NCBI RefSeq assembly: GCF_015707995.1
Contig: NZ_JAAGRY010000025.1
Span: forward strand, 1 to 41,557
From: Microbacterium paulum
Lineage (GTDB): Bacteria > Actinomycetota > Actinomycetes > Actinomycetales > Microbacteriaceae
Direction: 5' to 3'
DNA length: 41,557 bases
A program made the translations under genes and the position numbers. Positions 1 to 8,444 of this stretch are shown here, in pieces. Position 1 is the first letter of the stretch, and each line of letters begins with the position of its first letter. Under the pieces are notes generated by a model, which saw nothing but the letters and a program-made list of their open reading frames with translations, was not told the DNA's origin and ran no database searches.

Positions 1-678
1 CGCGGGCGCGGGGCCGACGCTGGCGATCGCGACGATCGCGGTGGGCGCGAGGGCCACCCGGCCGCCGCGCAGGCGGGCACGGATGCCGAGGTCGAGGCCT
101 TCGTCCGCTCCCGCGAGCGCCCGGTCGATGCCGCCCAGCCGTCGCCAGGCATCGGCACGCACGAGGATGCCGCGCACGTCGGTGCCGAGCACATCTTCGC
201 CCGCATCGTGCTGACCCTGGTCGTGCTCGCCGTCGGCGAGGCCCACGGTGCGGCCGTAGCGGGTCATCGAGACCCCGAGCGACACAATGCGGTCGGTCTC
301 GTCGGCACGCACGAGCTTGGGTGCGGCGAACGCGACCGAGGGCGCCGTCTCGAGCGCTCCGGCGAGGCGGGCGAGGGCATCGGGCGCCGGAATCGTGTCG
401 TGCGTGAGCACCCACACGGCGTCGCCTTCGAGGCGGTGCGAGCCGAGCGCCAAGGCATCGGCGAAGCTCGTGCGACGGTCGGCCGAGATCACGCCTTCCG
501 CGTGGGATGCCGCCGCGACGGCCTGCACCGTGGCATCCGCGTCGCACAGCACGATGGTCAGCGCGTCGACCGGGCGCGACTGTGCACGGAGCGCGGTGAG
601 CGTCCGTTCCAGATGGATGTCGGCGGCCACGCGCCCCTCGGGGCGCACGACCAGCAGCGCGTGTACTCGGGCGGGCAT
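1..678 (-). CDS. Glycosyltransferase family 2, N-terminal part (runs off window)
   Basis: The first 226 codons of a minus-strand gene are present; the rest lies beyond base 1. The protein starts MPARVHALLVVRPEGRV and reads as a GT-A nucleotide-sugar fold: a beta-strand LTIVLCDADA near residue 45, then WVLTHDTIPAPDALARL around residue 90, where family-2 enzymes carry their acidic metal/sugar-nucleotide site. An acceptor-side region (DEGLDLGIRARLRG) follows near residue 205. The ATG is preceded by a TANNNT box nine bases upstream, so the transcript may be almost leaderless. Its neighbours whiB and manA also point away from the ligase genes. The donor sugar cannot be told from this part. It may be a long multi-domain GT2, because many actinobacterial homologues continue with membrane segments, but this is not visible here. 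Confidence 0.8.
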   Translation of the reverse strand, partial: MPARVHALLVVRPEGRVAADIHLERTLTALRAQSRPVDALTIVLCDADATVQAVAAASHAEGVISADRRTSFADALALGSHRLEGDAVWVLTHDTIPAPDALARLAGALETAPSVAFAAPKLVRADETDRIVSLGVSMTRYGRTVGLADGEHDQGQHDAGEDVLGTDVRGILVRADAWRRLGGIDRALAGADEGLDLGIRARLRGGRVALAPTAIVAIASVGPAPA

Positions 679-693
679 GACCTGGTCAGCCTA
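679..693 (-). promoter_or_regulatory. Putative near-leaderless promoter of the partial GT2
   Basis: On the minus strand TAGGCT (688-693) is followed by nine bases and then the ATG at 678. The spacer ends CCAGGTC, as it does before the GT2 at 5255. A -10 box this close predicts a 5' leader of only 2-3 nt. No clear -35 was seen. Confidence 0.35.
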
Positions 694-770
694 AGCGCGG
701 GTGCGGCCCGCCCCAGCCCGCGACACGGTGACCGGCCGAACCCGGCAGGAGGAGCGTGGAGCGACCGTCG

Positions 771-1088
771 TCAGGCGCGGCGCTTGAGCTTGCGGCGCTC
801 GCGTTCGCTGAGCCCACCCCAGATGCCGAAGCGCTCGTCGTTCTGCAGCGCGTACTCGAGGCATTGATCGCGTACGTCGCACGTGGTGCAGATGCGCTTG
901 GCGTCGCGGGTCGAGCCGCCCTTCTCGGGGAAGAACGCCTCGGGATCGGTCTGCGCGCACAGGGCGTCTGCCTGCCAGGCCAGGGTGCTGTCCGCGTCGG
1001 TGGCCGCCGGACGCCGCACCCCGGGAACGCCGAGGTTCACCGGATCGACGAACCAGTTCTCAGGGACCCCGGAACGGTAACCCGTCAT
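771..1088 (-). CDS. whiB: WhiB-family iron-sulfur transcription factor (WhiB2/WhmD type)
   Basis: 105-residue WhiB-like regulator. Four cysteines in the family arrangement (C44, C67, C70, C76, with a CxxC pair) would bind a 4Fe-4S cluster. They are followed by the G-I-W-G-G turn at residues 88-92 and a basic tail RERRKLKRRA that contacts DNA. I chose the ATG at 1088 because GGGGAG sits just upstream; a GTG at 1115 would add nine residues but lacks a comparable ribosome site. WhiB2/WhmD proteins act in cell division and cell-wall control in actinobacteria (family knowledge). A position next to manA and cell-wall sugar genes fits that group but does not prove regulation of this locus. A good sigma-70-like promoter lies upstream at 1137-1165. 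Confidence 0.93.
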   Translation of the reverse strand: MTGYRSGVPENWFVDPVNLGVPGVRRPAATDADSTLAWQADALCAQTDPEAFFPEKGGSTRDAKRICTTCDVRDQCLEYALQNDERFGIWGGLSERERRKLKRRA

Positions 1089-1136
1089 ATCGTTCTCCCC
1101 ACTGATTCCCTTCACGCCGGTGCGCGTGTTGGGATA

Positions 1137-1165
1137 ATTACACCGCTGTCATTCGCTGGGGTCAA
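1137..1165 (-). promoter_or_regulatory. Vegetative-type promoter of whiB
   Basis: On the minus strand the -35 box TTGACC (1160-1165) and the -10 box TGTAAT (1137-1142) are 17 bp apart, each matching the consensus at five of six bases. The predicted start near 1130 gives a leader of about 42 nt to the chosen ATG. This is the best canonical promoter in the window. Confidence 0.6.
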
Positions 1166-1226
1166 GTCGCAGATCGTAAACCCTCAAGGCGTCATTGAAC
1201 CTTCACCCGCGTTCCGACCGGCGTGT

Positions 1227-1245
1227 CGCGCCCGTCACGGGCGCG
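1227..1245 (-). terminator. Hairpin just after manA, possible terminator
   Basis: CGCGCCCG (1227-1234) and CGGGCGCG (1238-1245) form an 8-bp perfect GC stem with a three-base loop, four bases beyond the manA stop codon. No T-run follows on the minus strand, so this is not a classical intrinsic terminator. GC-rich hairpins without U-tracts do occur in actinobacteria. Confidence 0.3.
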
Positions 1246-1248
1246 CGA

Positions 1249-2412
1249 TCAGGCCTCGACGGCGTCGCGCCCGGGTTGCGCCACGAAGGCCTCGCCGACG
1301 CCCGAGAGCACGATCGAACGGGCTCCCCCGCCGACGTACACCGCGCTGCCGGGAGCGAGCACGACCCGTTCGTCGCCGTCGTCGATCGTCACCTCTCCCC
1401 CGGTCGCCAGGGCGATGGCCGCGCCGCGCAGGTCAAGCGTGACGGGCGTTCCGCCCAGCTCGACGCGGGTGAGGGCGAAATCGTCCACTGGCGGGGCGAA
1501 TTCCGCCACCCCGTTGGCGAGCGGCTGCGGCGCGACGAGCGGAGCCGGCCCCACCGACGGGTCGAGCACGCGCAGCAGCTCGGGCACGTCGACGTGCTTT
1601 GGGGTCAGTCCGCCGCGCAGCACATTGTCGCTCGCCGCCATGAGTTCGACGCCGAGCCCCGACTGATAGGCGTGCAAGACGCCCGCGGGCGCGAAGAGCG
1701 CCTCGCCGCGGTGCAGGACGACGAGGTTCATCAGCAGCGCGACGAAGAGCCCCCGGTCGCCGGGGAAGTCGCGCGCCGCGATGCGGAGCGACGCGATTTC
1801 GTCGGCGAACGCCGGATCGGTCGCCCGCTCGAGGTCGGCCGTCAGCTCGGCGACGTCGGCCGCGGTAGCCTCGGTGAGCGCCCACTCGAGGGCTCGGCGC
1901 ACGGCGCTCTCGGGGTCGGCGCCTGCGAGCAGGCCATCGAGGTGCGAGAGGGCGGGGCCGTCGCCGAGCGCGGCGAGCAGCCGCCGCGTGGTGGCGAGAT
2001 CACGCACTCCGACGAGAGCGTGGAACTCGTCGCTCAGGGCGACGATGATCTCGGGTTTGTGGTTGTCGTCGCGGTAGAGGCGGTCGGCGGCATCCCGCAG
2101 TACACCCGCCGCCTCTTCGCGGGCGAAGCCCTCGCGGGCCTGCGCGCGCGTCGGGTGCGCCTGGATCGACAGTGACGACCCCGTGGCGAGCAGCTTCAAA
2201 AGGTAGGGCAGCGGCGCCTCACCCGCGTCGGCAAGTGCCGTATCGAGCGTGCCGCCGCCGGCGCCGAGCACCTGCGAGGGGCTGCCGGGGTGGTCGCCGT
2301 ACCAGATCTCGGCCTCGGGCCGCCCCGTGGGCGTGCGCCCCTGCAGGCGCGCGATGAGGTCGGTGGAGCCCCACGAGTAGTCCCGCGGGGTGTTCGAGAT
2401 CGGGATCAGCAT
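1249..2412 (-). CDS. manA: Mannose-6-phosphate isomerase, class I
   Basis: 387-residue type I phosphomannose isomerase interconverting fructose-6-P and mannose-6-P, the entry to GDP-mannose and hence to the gmd pathway downstream. Zinc-site residues are visible in SLSIQAHPTRAQ (Q84, H86), and the family KPE motif is in DNHKPEIIVAL. The C-terminal cupin core carries APAGVLHAYQSGLGVELMAASDNVLRGGLTPK. Length is normal for the family. The start is the ATG at 2412. TAGGCT (2419-2424) lies six bases before it, which suggests leaderless transcription, since no ribosome site is present. It diverges from the ligase gene with only 41 bp between the two start codons. Confidence 0.95.
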   Translation of the reverse strand: MLIPISNTPRDYSWGSTDLIARLQGRTPTGRPEAEIWYGDHPGSPSQVLGAGGGTLDTALADAGEAPLPYLLKLLATGSSLSIQAHPTRAQAREGFAREEAAGVLRDAADRLYRDDNHKPEIIVALSDEFHALVGVRDLATTRRLLAALGDGPALSHLDGLLAGADPESAVRRALEWALTEATAADVAELTADLERATDPAFADEIASLRIAARDFPGDRGLFVALLMNLVVLHRGEALFAPAGVLHAYQSGLGVELMAASDNVLRGGLTPKHVDVPELLRVLDPSVGPAPLVAPQPLANGVAEFAPPVDDFALTRVELGGTPVTLDLRGAAIALATGGEVTIDDGDERVVLAPGSAVYVGGGARSIVLSGVGEAFVAQPGRDAVEA

Positions 2413-2453
2413 GCCCCAAGCCTAGGACGCGCGCGCGATACCCTGATCAGACC
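2413..2453. promoter_or_regulatory. Compact divergent leaderless promoter region, manA / ligase
   Basis: The 41-bp gap holds two back-to-back -10-like boxes. TAGGCT on the minus strand (2419-2424) is six bases from the manA ATG. TACCCT on the plus strand (2439-2444) is nine bases from the ATG at 2454. Neither gene has a Shine-Dalgarno sequence, so both are probably leaderless or nearly so. Confidence 0.4.
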
Positions 2454-3860
2454 ATGGTCGTCCACACGAAGCATCCCGTCTCGGCACCGCCGCAGGCGCC
2501 GATCCGCGAGACGACCGGGCACCTGCTGCTGCGCGGGTGGTGCATCTTCGTGATCGCCGCCGCCGTCGCGGGCACGTCGTGGTTGATGGCGTTCGGCACG
2601 CTCGTCTCGGCGATCGTCGCCGTCGTCACGGGGCTCGTGTCGGGCCTCCTCTGGGTGATCCTGCGGCCCGAAGTGCAGTGGCGGCGCCTCCCGTGGTTCG
2701 CACTGCTGTACGTGCTGTGGGCCGTGGCATCCCTGCTCTGGAGCGCGTACCCGTCCGCGACCGCACTCACGCTGTTGCTGCTGCTGACGACGACCGTGCA
2801 GGCGATGTTCGTCGGGTCGGTGCTCACGTGGCGAGAGCTCGTGCGGGCGATCGCGTCGGCGCTGAAGTGGGTTCTGGGGCTCTCGCTCGTTTTCGAGCTG
2901 TGGGTGTCGCTCGTCTGGGGCGGGCCGATCCTGCCCGGGTTCGTGCGGCCCACGCCGGGGGTGCACTACGACCCGATCGTGTACTGGTCGCGCGACAACC
3001 TGTTCGACGGCGGGCGCATCCAAGGCCTGTTCGGCAACGCGAACCCGCTCGCCTACGCGGCCCTTCTCGCGATGATCGTCTTCGCCGTGCGGATTGCCTC
3101 GCGCGCGCCCCGCCGCACGCTCCTCGTGCTGTGGTTCGTCCTCGCCGCCTTCTTGTTCGTGCGCGCCGGCTCGGCGACGGCGTCGCTCGCCGCGGCGGCC
3201 GTGATCGTCGTGCTCGCCGCCGTGCTGCTCATGCGCACGACGCGCCGCCCCGGCGGCCGCACCCGTTTCTACATCGCGTACGCCGTCGTCGCCCTCGGGG
3301 GCCTCACGACGCTGTGGGTGCTGCGCGAACGGATCTTCGCGGCGCTCGGGCGATCCTCCGACCTCACCGGGCGCGAGACAATCTGGGGCGCGGTGTGGGA
3401 GCGCGCGATCGAGCATCCGTGGCACGGCTGGGGCTTCTCGACGCCGTGGGTGCCGACCGAACCGCACTTCGACGGATGGATCGTCGACCACGGCGAGACC
3501 GTCATGCAGGCGCACAACATGTGGCTCGACGTGTTCCTGCAGTTGGGCATCATCGGCGTCGCACTCATCGGGCTGACGATGCTGGCGTTCGTGTGGCGGT
3601 CGTGGTTCTTCGCCGTCGACCGGCCGCGCTGGGATCTCGTCGCCGACCGGCCGTACTCGCCGATCACGCTCGTGCCGACGCTCGTGGGCGCGATCCTGCT
3701 CGTGCAGGGGCTCGCCGAGTCGGCGCCGCTGCTCGGGTGGGGGTGGCTGTTCGTCGTGATGCTGGCCTTCAAGATCAAGCAGGCGCCGCTCGTCGGCCGA
3801 GGCGCGTCGGAGCAGCGGCTCGTGGGCGAGCAGGGCGAGTGGGAGCGGGCGACGCCGTGA
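2454..3860 (+). CDS. O-antigen ligase/polymerase-like membrane protein 1
   Basis: 468-residue polytopic membrane protein with about ten to twelve hydrophobic segments. The large loop before the last helices carries the Wzy_C/O-antigen ligase features: RSSDLTGRETIWGAVWERAIEHPWHGWGFSTPW, followed by an AHNMWLDVFLQLGIIGVAL block (H and N in the usual place). Such proteins polymerise or ligate polyprenyl-linked glycans on the outer face of the membrane. The next gene is a paralogue and starts inside this stop codon (GTGA), so the two are translationally coupled. A polymerase (Wzy) and a ligase role cannot be separated by sequence. In Gram-positives, homologues may attach glycans to other surface polymers or proteins. 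Confidence 0.88.
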   Translation: MVVHTKHPVSAPPQAPIRETTGHLLLRGWCIFVIAAAVAGTSWLMAFGTLVSAIVAVVTGLVSGLLWVILRPEVQWRRLPWFALLYVLWAVASLLWSAYPSATALTLLLLLTTTVQAMFVGSVLTWRELVRAIASALKWVLGLSLVFELWVSLVWGGPILPGFVRPTPGVHYDPIVYWSRDNLFDGGRIQGLFGNANPLAYAALLAMIVFAVRIASRAPRRTLLVLWFVLAAFLFVRAGSATASLAAAAVIVVLAAVLLMRTTRRPGGRTRFYIAYAVVALGGLTTLWVLRERIFAALGRSSDLTGRETIWGAVWERAIEHPWHGWGFSTPWVPTEPHFDGWIVDHGETVMQAHNMWLDVFLQLGIIGVALIGLTMLAFVWRSWFFAVDRPRWDLVADRPYSPITLVPTLVGAILLVQGLAESAPLLGWGWLFVVMLAFKIKQAPLVGRGASEQRLVGEQGEWERATP

Positions 3861-5242
3861 CATCGGATGCCGGTGTGCCGCGCGGCCCCGGCGGGATGAA
3901 CGGCCTCGGCGCAGGCGGCGGTTCCGCCTCAGGGCGCGGTTCCGGCTGGAGCGCGCTCGCGCGACTCGCGGCATCGGCCGACTTCGCCCGCGCGTTCACC
4001 CTGGTGGTGTTCGCGACGCTCGTCGGTACGCACCTGATCGTCGCGGTGGCGGGAGTCGTGACACTTCGCACGGTCATCACGGGGCTGTGTCTCGTCGCCG
4101 TAGGCATGCTCGCCGCGCGGCGCGAGGAGATCTCGTTCCTGCGCCTCGTGCCGACCACACTCCTGATGGTCGTCGCGTGGGCGTTCGCGAGTGTGTTCTG
4201 GAGCACCGACGCCTTCTCGAGCTTCTGGCGATGGACGGCGATGGCGGCGGTGGCCCTCCTCGCCGTCACGATCGGGCACGTGCGCGACACACTGCAGACG
4301 GTGCGGGCGCTCGGCGACGTGCTGCGCGCGGCGCTCACGCTCTCGCTCGTGCTCGAGGTGCTGAGCGGCATCATCTTCGACACGCCGCTGCGCTTTCTCG
4401 GCATCCAGGGCCACATCGCCTCGTTCGGACCGATCCAGGGCATCTTCGGCACACGCAACATGCTGGGGTTCGTCGCCGTGGTCGCCATGATCACGTTCGC
4501 GGTCGAGATGCGCACGCACTCGGTGCGGCCGGGGCTCGCCGTGTTCTCACTGTCGCTGGCGTCTGCGCTCGGGCTCTTGTCGGCGTCGCCGACGGTGCTG
4601 GTGCTCGCCGTCGTGGTGGGCGCGGCGACAGCCGTGCTGACCCTCGTACGGTCGGTGCCGGCGGCGCGGCGTACGCGGGTGCAGTGGATCGTCGCAGGGG
4701 TCGTGGCCGTGGCATCCGTCGCGCTGTATCTGCAGCGCGCCCGCATCGTCGACCTGCTCGGCGCGCGGGACGACCTGTCGATGCGCTCGCACCTGTGGGC
4801 GATGGCGCGCTACTTCGCCGCGCGCCAGCCGGTGCTGGGCTGGGGGTGGTACGGCTCGTGGGACGTCGCCGAGCAACCGTTCGCGTCGATCAATCATCTA
4901 CTCTCGCAGCGGCACACGACGGCGCTCAACGCGTATGTCGACGTGCACCTGCAGCTCGGCTGGGTGGGCGTGATGCTCTTCTGCGTGCTCGGCGGGCTCG
5001 CGCTCGTCAGGTCGTGGCTCGACGCCAGCCAGCGGCGGTCGGTGGTGTACGCCTGGACGCCGCTCATGGTGATCGCCCTCGCTGTCACGAGCGTGTTCGA
5101 GTCGGTCGCACTGTTCGGTCTGGGATGGATGCTGCTGGTGCTGTGCGCCGTGCGCGCCGGGCAGTCGCGGGGGTGGCGCGAGCGGTTGGGCGCGAGCGGC
5201 CCGCCGCCCACCGGGACGGTCCAGACCCTGCCGCCGGGGTAG
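3857..5242 (+). CDS. O-antigen ligase/polymerase-like membrane protein 2
   Basis: 461-residue paralogue of the preceding gene. The GTG start at 3857 overlaps the upstream TGA (GTGA) and is in frame to the TAG at 5240. After a Gly/Ser-rich N-terminus come many hydrophobic helices. The Wzy_C-like loop reads GARDDLSMRSHLWAMARYFAARQPVLGWGWYGSW, and TTALNAYVDVHLQLGWVGVML is equivalent to the AHNMWLDVFLQLG block of the first copy. Tandem coupled ligase-like genes suggest either two acceptors/donors or a heteromeric partner. The TAG stop doubles as the first bases of a -10 box for the next gene. Confidence 0.87.
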   Translation: MTSDAGVPRGPGGMNGLGAGGGSASGRGSGWSALARLAASADFARAFTLVVFATLVGTHLIVAVAGVVTLRTVITGLCLVAVGMLAARREEISFLRLVPTTLLMVVAWAFASVFWSTDAFSSFWRWTAMAAVALLAVTIGHVRDTLQTVRALGDVLRAALTLSLVLEVLSGIIFDTPLRFLGIQGHIASFGPIQGIFGTRNMLGFVAVVAMITFAVEMRTHSVRPGLAVFSLSLASALGLLSASPTVLVLAVVVGAATAVLTLVRSVPAARRTRVQWIVAGVVAVASVALYLQRARIVDLLGARDDLSMRSHLWAMARYFAARQPVLGWGWYGSWDVAEQPFASINHLLSQRHTTALNAYVDVHLQLGWVGVMLFCVLGGLALVRSWLDASQRRSVVYAWTPLMVIALAVTSVFESVALFGLGWMLLVLCAVRAGQSRGWRERLGASGPPPTGTVQTLPPG

Positions 5243-5254
5243 AATCGCCAGGTC
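5240..5254 (+). promoter_or_regulatory. Putative near-leaderless promoter for GT2 at 5255
   Basis: TAGAAT (5240-5245) overlaps the upstream stop codon and is nine bases before the ATG. The spacer ends CCAGGTC, as for the gene starting at 678. This would let the GT2 be expressed apart from the ligases. Confidence 0.35.
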
Positions 5255-6265
5255 ATGACGCTCCCCTCTTCTTCCCGCCCGGCGACGGGCGACGCGGACT
5301 CCGCTGCGCCGTTCGAGCCCGCGAGCGCGACGATCGCGATCGTCACCTTCAACCGTTCGGCGCTGCTGACGCGCCTGCTCGACTCGATCACCGTGATGGA
5401 CCCGAAGCCCGGGCACGTCGTGATCGTCGACAACGCGTCGACCGATGACACGACCGATGTCGTCGAGTCGTATCGCGACTCGATCGGCACCGAGATCGTC
5501 TATCGGCGCCTCGACACCAACACCGGCGGGTCGGGCGGGTTCAGCGAGGGCATGCGCATCGCCTACGAGCTGGGTTCGACCTGGATCTGGGTCATGGACG
5601 ACGACGTCGAGGTCATGCCCGACGGTCTCGCCCGCATGGGCGCGTGGGCGCCGCGGTTCCGTTCGATCCAGGGGCGGCGCTACGACTTCGACGGCAGCGA
5701 GTTCTACTGGCAGTACCGGATCGCCGAGCGTCTCGGCATCCCGATCCCGTTCGCGCCGAGCGGCTTCGACGACTCGGGCTACAAAGAGATGAACTCGGGC
5801 TGCTTCGAGGGCATGTTCATCCACCGCGACATCGTGGGCCAGATCGGCCTGCCCGATCCCCGGTTCTTCATCTACTGGGACGACCAGACCTACGGCTGGC
5901 TCGCGTCGCGCGTGACGACATCGGTGATCGTGAACGAGTTCGTGCTGCGCCGCACCCGCGAGATCAAGCAGTGGGACATGGGCATCCGCCACATGAACGC
6001 GTCATCGGATGCCTACCGGTACTACATCATGCGCAACCGCGCGCTCATCAAGCAGTACTACCGGGCGCTGGATGTCTATCAGCCGGTTCTGTTCGGCCTG
6101 GGCACCACCCTCACGTTCGGCAAGGAGATCATCCGCCTACTCTTCGTCGAACGGAAGATCTCGGGCACGTCGAACCTGTTCCGGGGCCTCCGCGATGGAC
6201 GCAAGATCGCCCGGGACCGCGCGTGGCAGCCGATGCCGCCGCTGGTGGCGGCTGAGCGCGGCTGA
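5255..6265 (+). CDS. Glycosyltransferase family 2, galactofuranosyltransferase (GlfT)-like
   Basis: 336-residue cytosolic GT-A enzyme. The nucleotide fold starts TIAIVTFNRSALLTRLL at about residue 30. VVIVDNASTDDTTDVV follows, then TGGSGGFSEGMRIAYE and the metal-binding WVMDDDVEVMPDG near residue 112. An acceptor-side DDQTYGWLA is near residue 212. The FNR, NASTD, GGSGGF and DDD pattern and the long helical C-terminus resemble actinobacterial galactofuranosyltransferases of the GlfT1 group and related rhamnosyltransferases. A glf gene at 18967-20103 would supply UDP-Galf. The exact donor is inferred, not shown. Confidence 0.8.
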   Translation: MTLPSSSRPATGDADSAAPFEPASATIAIVTFNRSALLTRLLDSITVMDPKPGHVVIVDNASTDDTTDVVESYRDSIGTEIVYRRLDTNTGGSGGFSEGMRIAYELGSTWIWVMDDDVEVMPDGLARMGAWAPRFRSIQGRRYDFDGSEFYWQYRIAERLGIPIPFAPSGFDDSGYKEMNSGCFEGMFIHRDIVGQIGLPDPRFFIYWDDQTYGWLASRVTTSVIVNEFVLRRTREIKQWDMGIRHMNASSDAYRYYIMRNRALIKQYYRALDVYQPVLFGLGTTLTFGKEIIRLLFVERKISGTSNLFRGLRDGRKIARDRAWQPMPPLVAAERG

Positions 6266-6299
6266 GAGCTGAGCGCGGCCGAGCGCTGAGCGTTCAGCG
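6251..6299. repeat. Short direct repeats and hairpin in convergent gap
   Basis: GCTGAGCGCGGC occurs at 6251-6262 and 6268-6279. CGCTGA (6284-6289) pairs with TCAGCG (6294-6299) over a four-base loop across the wzt stop codon. The element sits where the GT2 and wzt converge. It may be a weak bidirectional terminator, but no T-run is present. Confidence 0.3.
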
Positions 6300-7034
6300 G
6301 TTGTAGTCGGCGTTGTAGGCGTCGAGCACCTCGGCGATCGGGGCATCCAGCTTCAGCGCACCCTTGTCGAGATAGAGACCGCGTGTGCAGAAGCGGCGCA
6401 GGTCTTTCTCGTTGTGGCTGACGAAGAAGAGGGTGCGACCATCGGCGAGCAGTTCGTCGATGCGGCGATAGCACTTCTCGCGGAACGCCTTGTCGCCGAC
6501 GGCCAGCACTTCGTCGACGAGCAGGGTCGGCTCGTCGAGCTGCGAGACGACGGCGAAAGCCAGGCGCACCTTCATGCCGCTGGAGAGGTGCTTGTAGGGG
6601 GTCTCGACGAAATCGCCGATCTCGGCGAAGCCGATGATGTCGTCGAAGCGGCGCGCGATCTCGGCCTTGGACATGCCGTGGAGACCCGCCGTGAGGCGCA
6701 CGTTCTCGCGCACGGTCAGGTCGCCGACGAAACCACCGGTGATCTCGATCAGGGGCGCCACTCCCCCGTGGACGGTGACCGAGCCCTCGTCGGGCAGCAG
6801 CACTCCGGCGACGAGCTTCAGCAGGGTCGACTTGCCCTGCCCGTTGCGGCCGACGACGCCGATCGCCTCACCTCGCGCGACGTCGAAACTGACGTTCCGC
6901 AGCGCCCAGAACTCACCCGGGCGCGTGCGGCGGGCCGATCCGCCGAAGAGGTCTTTGAGGCTGCGACCGCCCCGCCGATTGCGTCGGAAGTGCACGCCGA
7001 GGTTCTCGACCTGGATCGCGAGCTCGGACGCCAT
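6294..7034 (-). CDS. wzt: Polysaccharide ABC exporter ATPase (Wzt-like), copy 1
   Basis: 246-residue ABC ATPase for ABC-2 polysaccharide export. The Walker A is GRNGQGKST (residues 62-70), the signature region is LSSGMKVRLAF, Walker B plus D-loop is TLLVDEVLAVGD, and the switch His is in FFVSHNEKDLRR. The start at 7034 overlaps the permease stop by one base (ATGA). It ends soon after the ATPase domain, so unlike the second Wzt at 31511 it has no C-terminal glycan-binding domain. Its substrate is therefore probably recognised by other means. It is the last gene of the minus-strand operon that starts at 11647. Confidence 0.93.
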   Translation of the reverse strand: MASELAIQVENLGVHFRRNRRGGRSLKDLFGGSARRTRPGEFWALRNVSFDVARGEAIGVVGRNGQGKSTLLKLVAGVLLPDEGSVTVHGGVAPLIEITGGFVGDLTVRENVRLTAGLHGMSKAEIARRFDDIIGFAEIGDFVETPYKHLSSGMKVRLAFAVVSQLDEPTLLVDEVLAVGDKAFREKCYRRIDELLADGRTLFFVSHNEKDLRRFCTRGLYLDKGALKLDAPIAEVLDAYNADYNR

Positions 7035-7834
7035 CACAGCTCCTTCAGCACAGCGGGCTCGAGCCGGCGGAACACGACGACGCCGAGAGCGAGGAACGCG
7101 AGTGACATCGCTGCCGCGACGCCGACAGCCGGCAGGTTCCATTCCTCGGGGAACATGCCCGAGCGGTAGAGCGTGAAGATCCCCGACAGCGGGTTGAACA
7201 GCGCCAGCTCGCGGAACGTCGAGGGCAGGTCGGAGATCCCGTAGATGATGGGCGACGCGTAGAAGAGGGCACGCAGGATCAGCCGGGTGGTGCGTTCGAG
7301 GTCACCCCAGAGGGCGCAGAGGGGTGCGACGAGCAGACCCAGCCCGACGAGCAGAACGGTCTGCAGCAGGACGCCGAGGGGAAAGAGCAGGATCAACGGA
7401 TTCCACTGCACCTGCAGCCGTGCGAAGAGCGCGAACAGGAGCAGCACCGGGATCGAGAAGAGGAACTCGACACCTTTGCTGAGGACGATCCGGCCCACCC
7501 AGATGGAGCGTGGAATCGCCGTGGAGCGCACGAGCTTGGCATCCCGCTTGAAGGCCTTCGTGAAGTCGCTGACCGACGAGTTGAACCACACCCATGGCAG
7601 GAGGCCCGCGAGAAGGAACACGATGTACGGCTCGCCGCCGATGCCGTCGCGCTGGAAGACGAGGGTGAAGACGAACCAGTAGATCACGCTCATCACGAGC
7701 GGATCGAGGACTGACCACACATACCCGAGCGCACTCGTCGAGTAGCGGACCTTCAGGTCTCGTGCCGACAGCAGCCACAACGAGTGAACATAGCGCCGGG
7801 CGGAGCCTGGGGCGCCGGCTACGGCGGTGGGCAT
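7034..7834 (-). CDS. wzm: Polysaccharide ABC exporter permease (Wzm-like), copy 1
   Basis: 266-residue ABC-2 type permease with about six membrane helices. The N-terminus has the amphipathic RDLKVRYSTSALGYVWSVLDPL element typical of Wzm/TagG proteins. The protein ends in a helix followed by RRLEPAVLKEL. It forms the channel with the ATPase encoded immediately downstream (ATGA overlap). It lies directly after the remnant gene at 7845, with 10 bp between them. Confidence 0.92.
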   Translation of the reverse strand: MPTAVAGAPGSARRYVHSLWLLSARDLKVRYSTSALGYVWSVLDPLVMSVIYWFVFTLVFQRDGIGGEPYIVFLLAGLLPWVWFNSSVSDFTKAFKRDAKLVRSTAIPRSIWVGRIVLSKGVEFLFSIPVLLLFALFARLQVQWNPLILLFPLGVLLQTVLLVGLGLLVAPLCALWGDLERTTRLILRALFYASPIIYGISDLPSTFRELALFNPLSGIFTLYRSGMFPEEWNLPAVGVAAAMSLAFLALGVVVFRRLEPAVLKEL

Positions 7835-7844
7835 GGGGTCGAGT

Positions 7845-8444
7845 CTATGGCGCCGGGGCGACAGGACCGCGCGGGGCGGAGGTCTGCTCCGGCTCCGGCG
7901 CGCGGCGAAAGACCGGGAGGCTGCTGACGAGATTCGCCTGACCGTACTCGGTGCCAGCGAGCCAAGTTCCGTGATTGAGAACGAACATGACGACAGGCAC
8001 CAGTACGACTGCGAGCCCGGCGCGCACGCGTCCGACGACGCGGGCGACGGCCAAGGGAAGCCACACGAGCGGGAGGGCGACCAGAAGCGCCTGTGCGAGC
8101 TCGAGACCCGGGTAGGGCGAGTCCGAGCCGGTCACGTCGCTCATGAGACTCGCGATGATGTACGAGCCCGGATCGTCGTCCCACGTCGCGAAGGTCAGCG
8201 GCCCCGGGGCGGGCGCCTGCACGCCATACGATCCGGACCCGGTCTCCTTGATAAGCAGCGTGCCGGTCTCGCGGTACGCGTCATAGGTCGCCCGCAGCTC
8301 CGCGTCGCGGGCGGGATGCCAGAGCAGGTCGGGCATCGCCAGCACGGAGGCGAACGAGACGATCGCGAGGATCACTCCGAGGGCCAGTAGTACCTAGGTC
8401 GCTCCCGAGGTCCAGGTCGGTCCGAGTCGTCCGCGCGAGCTCAT
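7845..8444 (-). pseudogene. Membrane glycosyltransferase-like gene with in-frame TAG and lost C-terminus
   Basis: An ATG at 8442-8444 overlaps the gmd stop (ATGA) and opens [16 protein letters not shown], but codon 17 (8394-8396) is TAG. The same frame then continues without a break for 182 codons. It passes through a first membrane helix (VLLALGVILAIVSFASVLAM), a long outside loop with WDDDPGSYIIASLM, and two more helices, and ends after a proline-rich tail. A TGG (Trp) to TAG change explains the interruption. The protein is also much shorter than the 400-600 residues usual for GT-C-like enzymes, and the wzm gene follows after only 10 bp, so the C-terminal half is probably deleted. A restart at the GTG at 8375 could still give a 176-residue product. 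I cannot name its original function. Confidence 0.7.

Noticed and set aside
2406..3974. A 522-codon frame antisense to ligase 1
   Set aside because: His/Arg/Asp-rich shadow with no domain. The plus-strand membrane protein explains the region.
2537..5242. A 901-codon open frame spanning both ligase genes
   Set aside because: Its first 440 codons are an arginine-rich shadow of the first ligase in another frame. Only the part from the GTG at 3857 has membrane-protein composition and family motifs.
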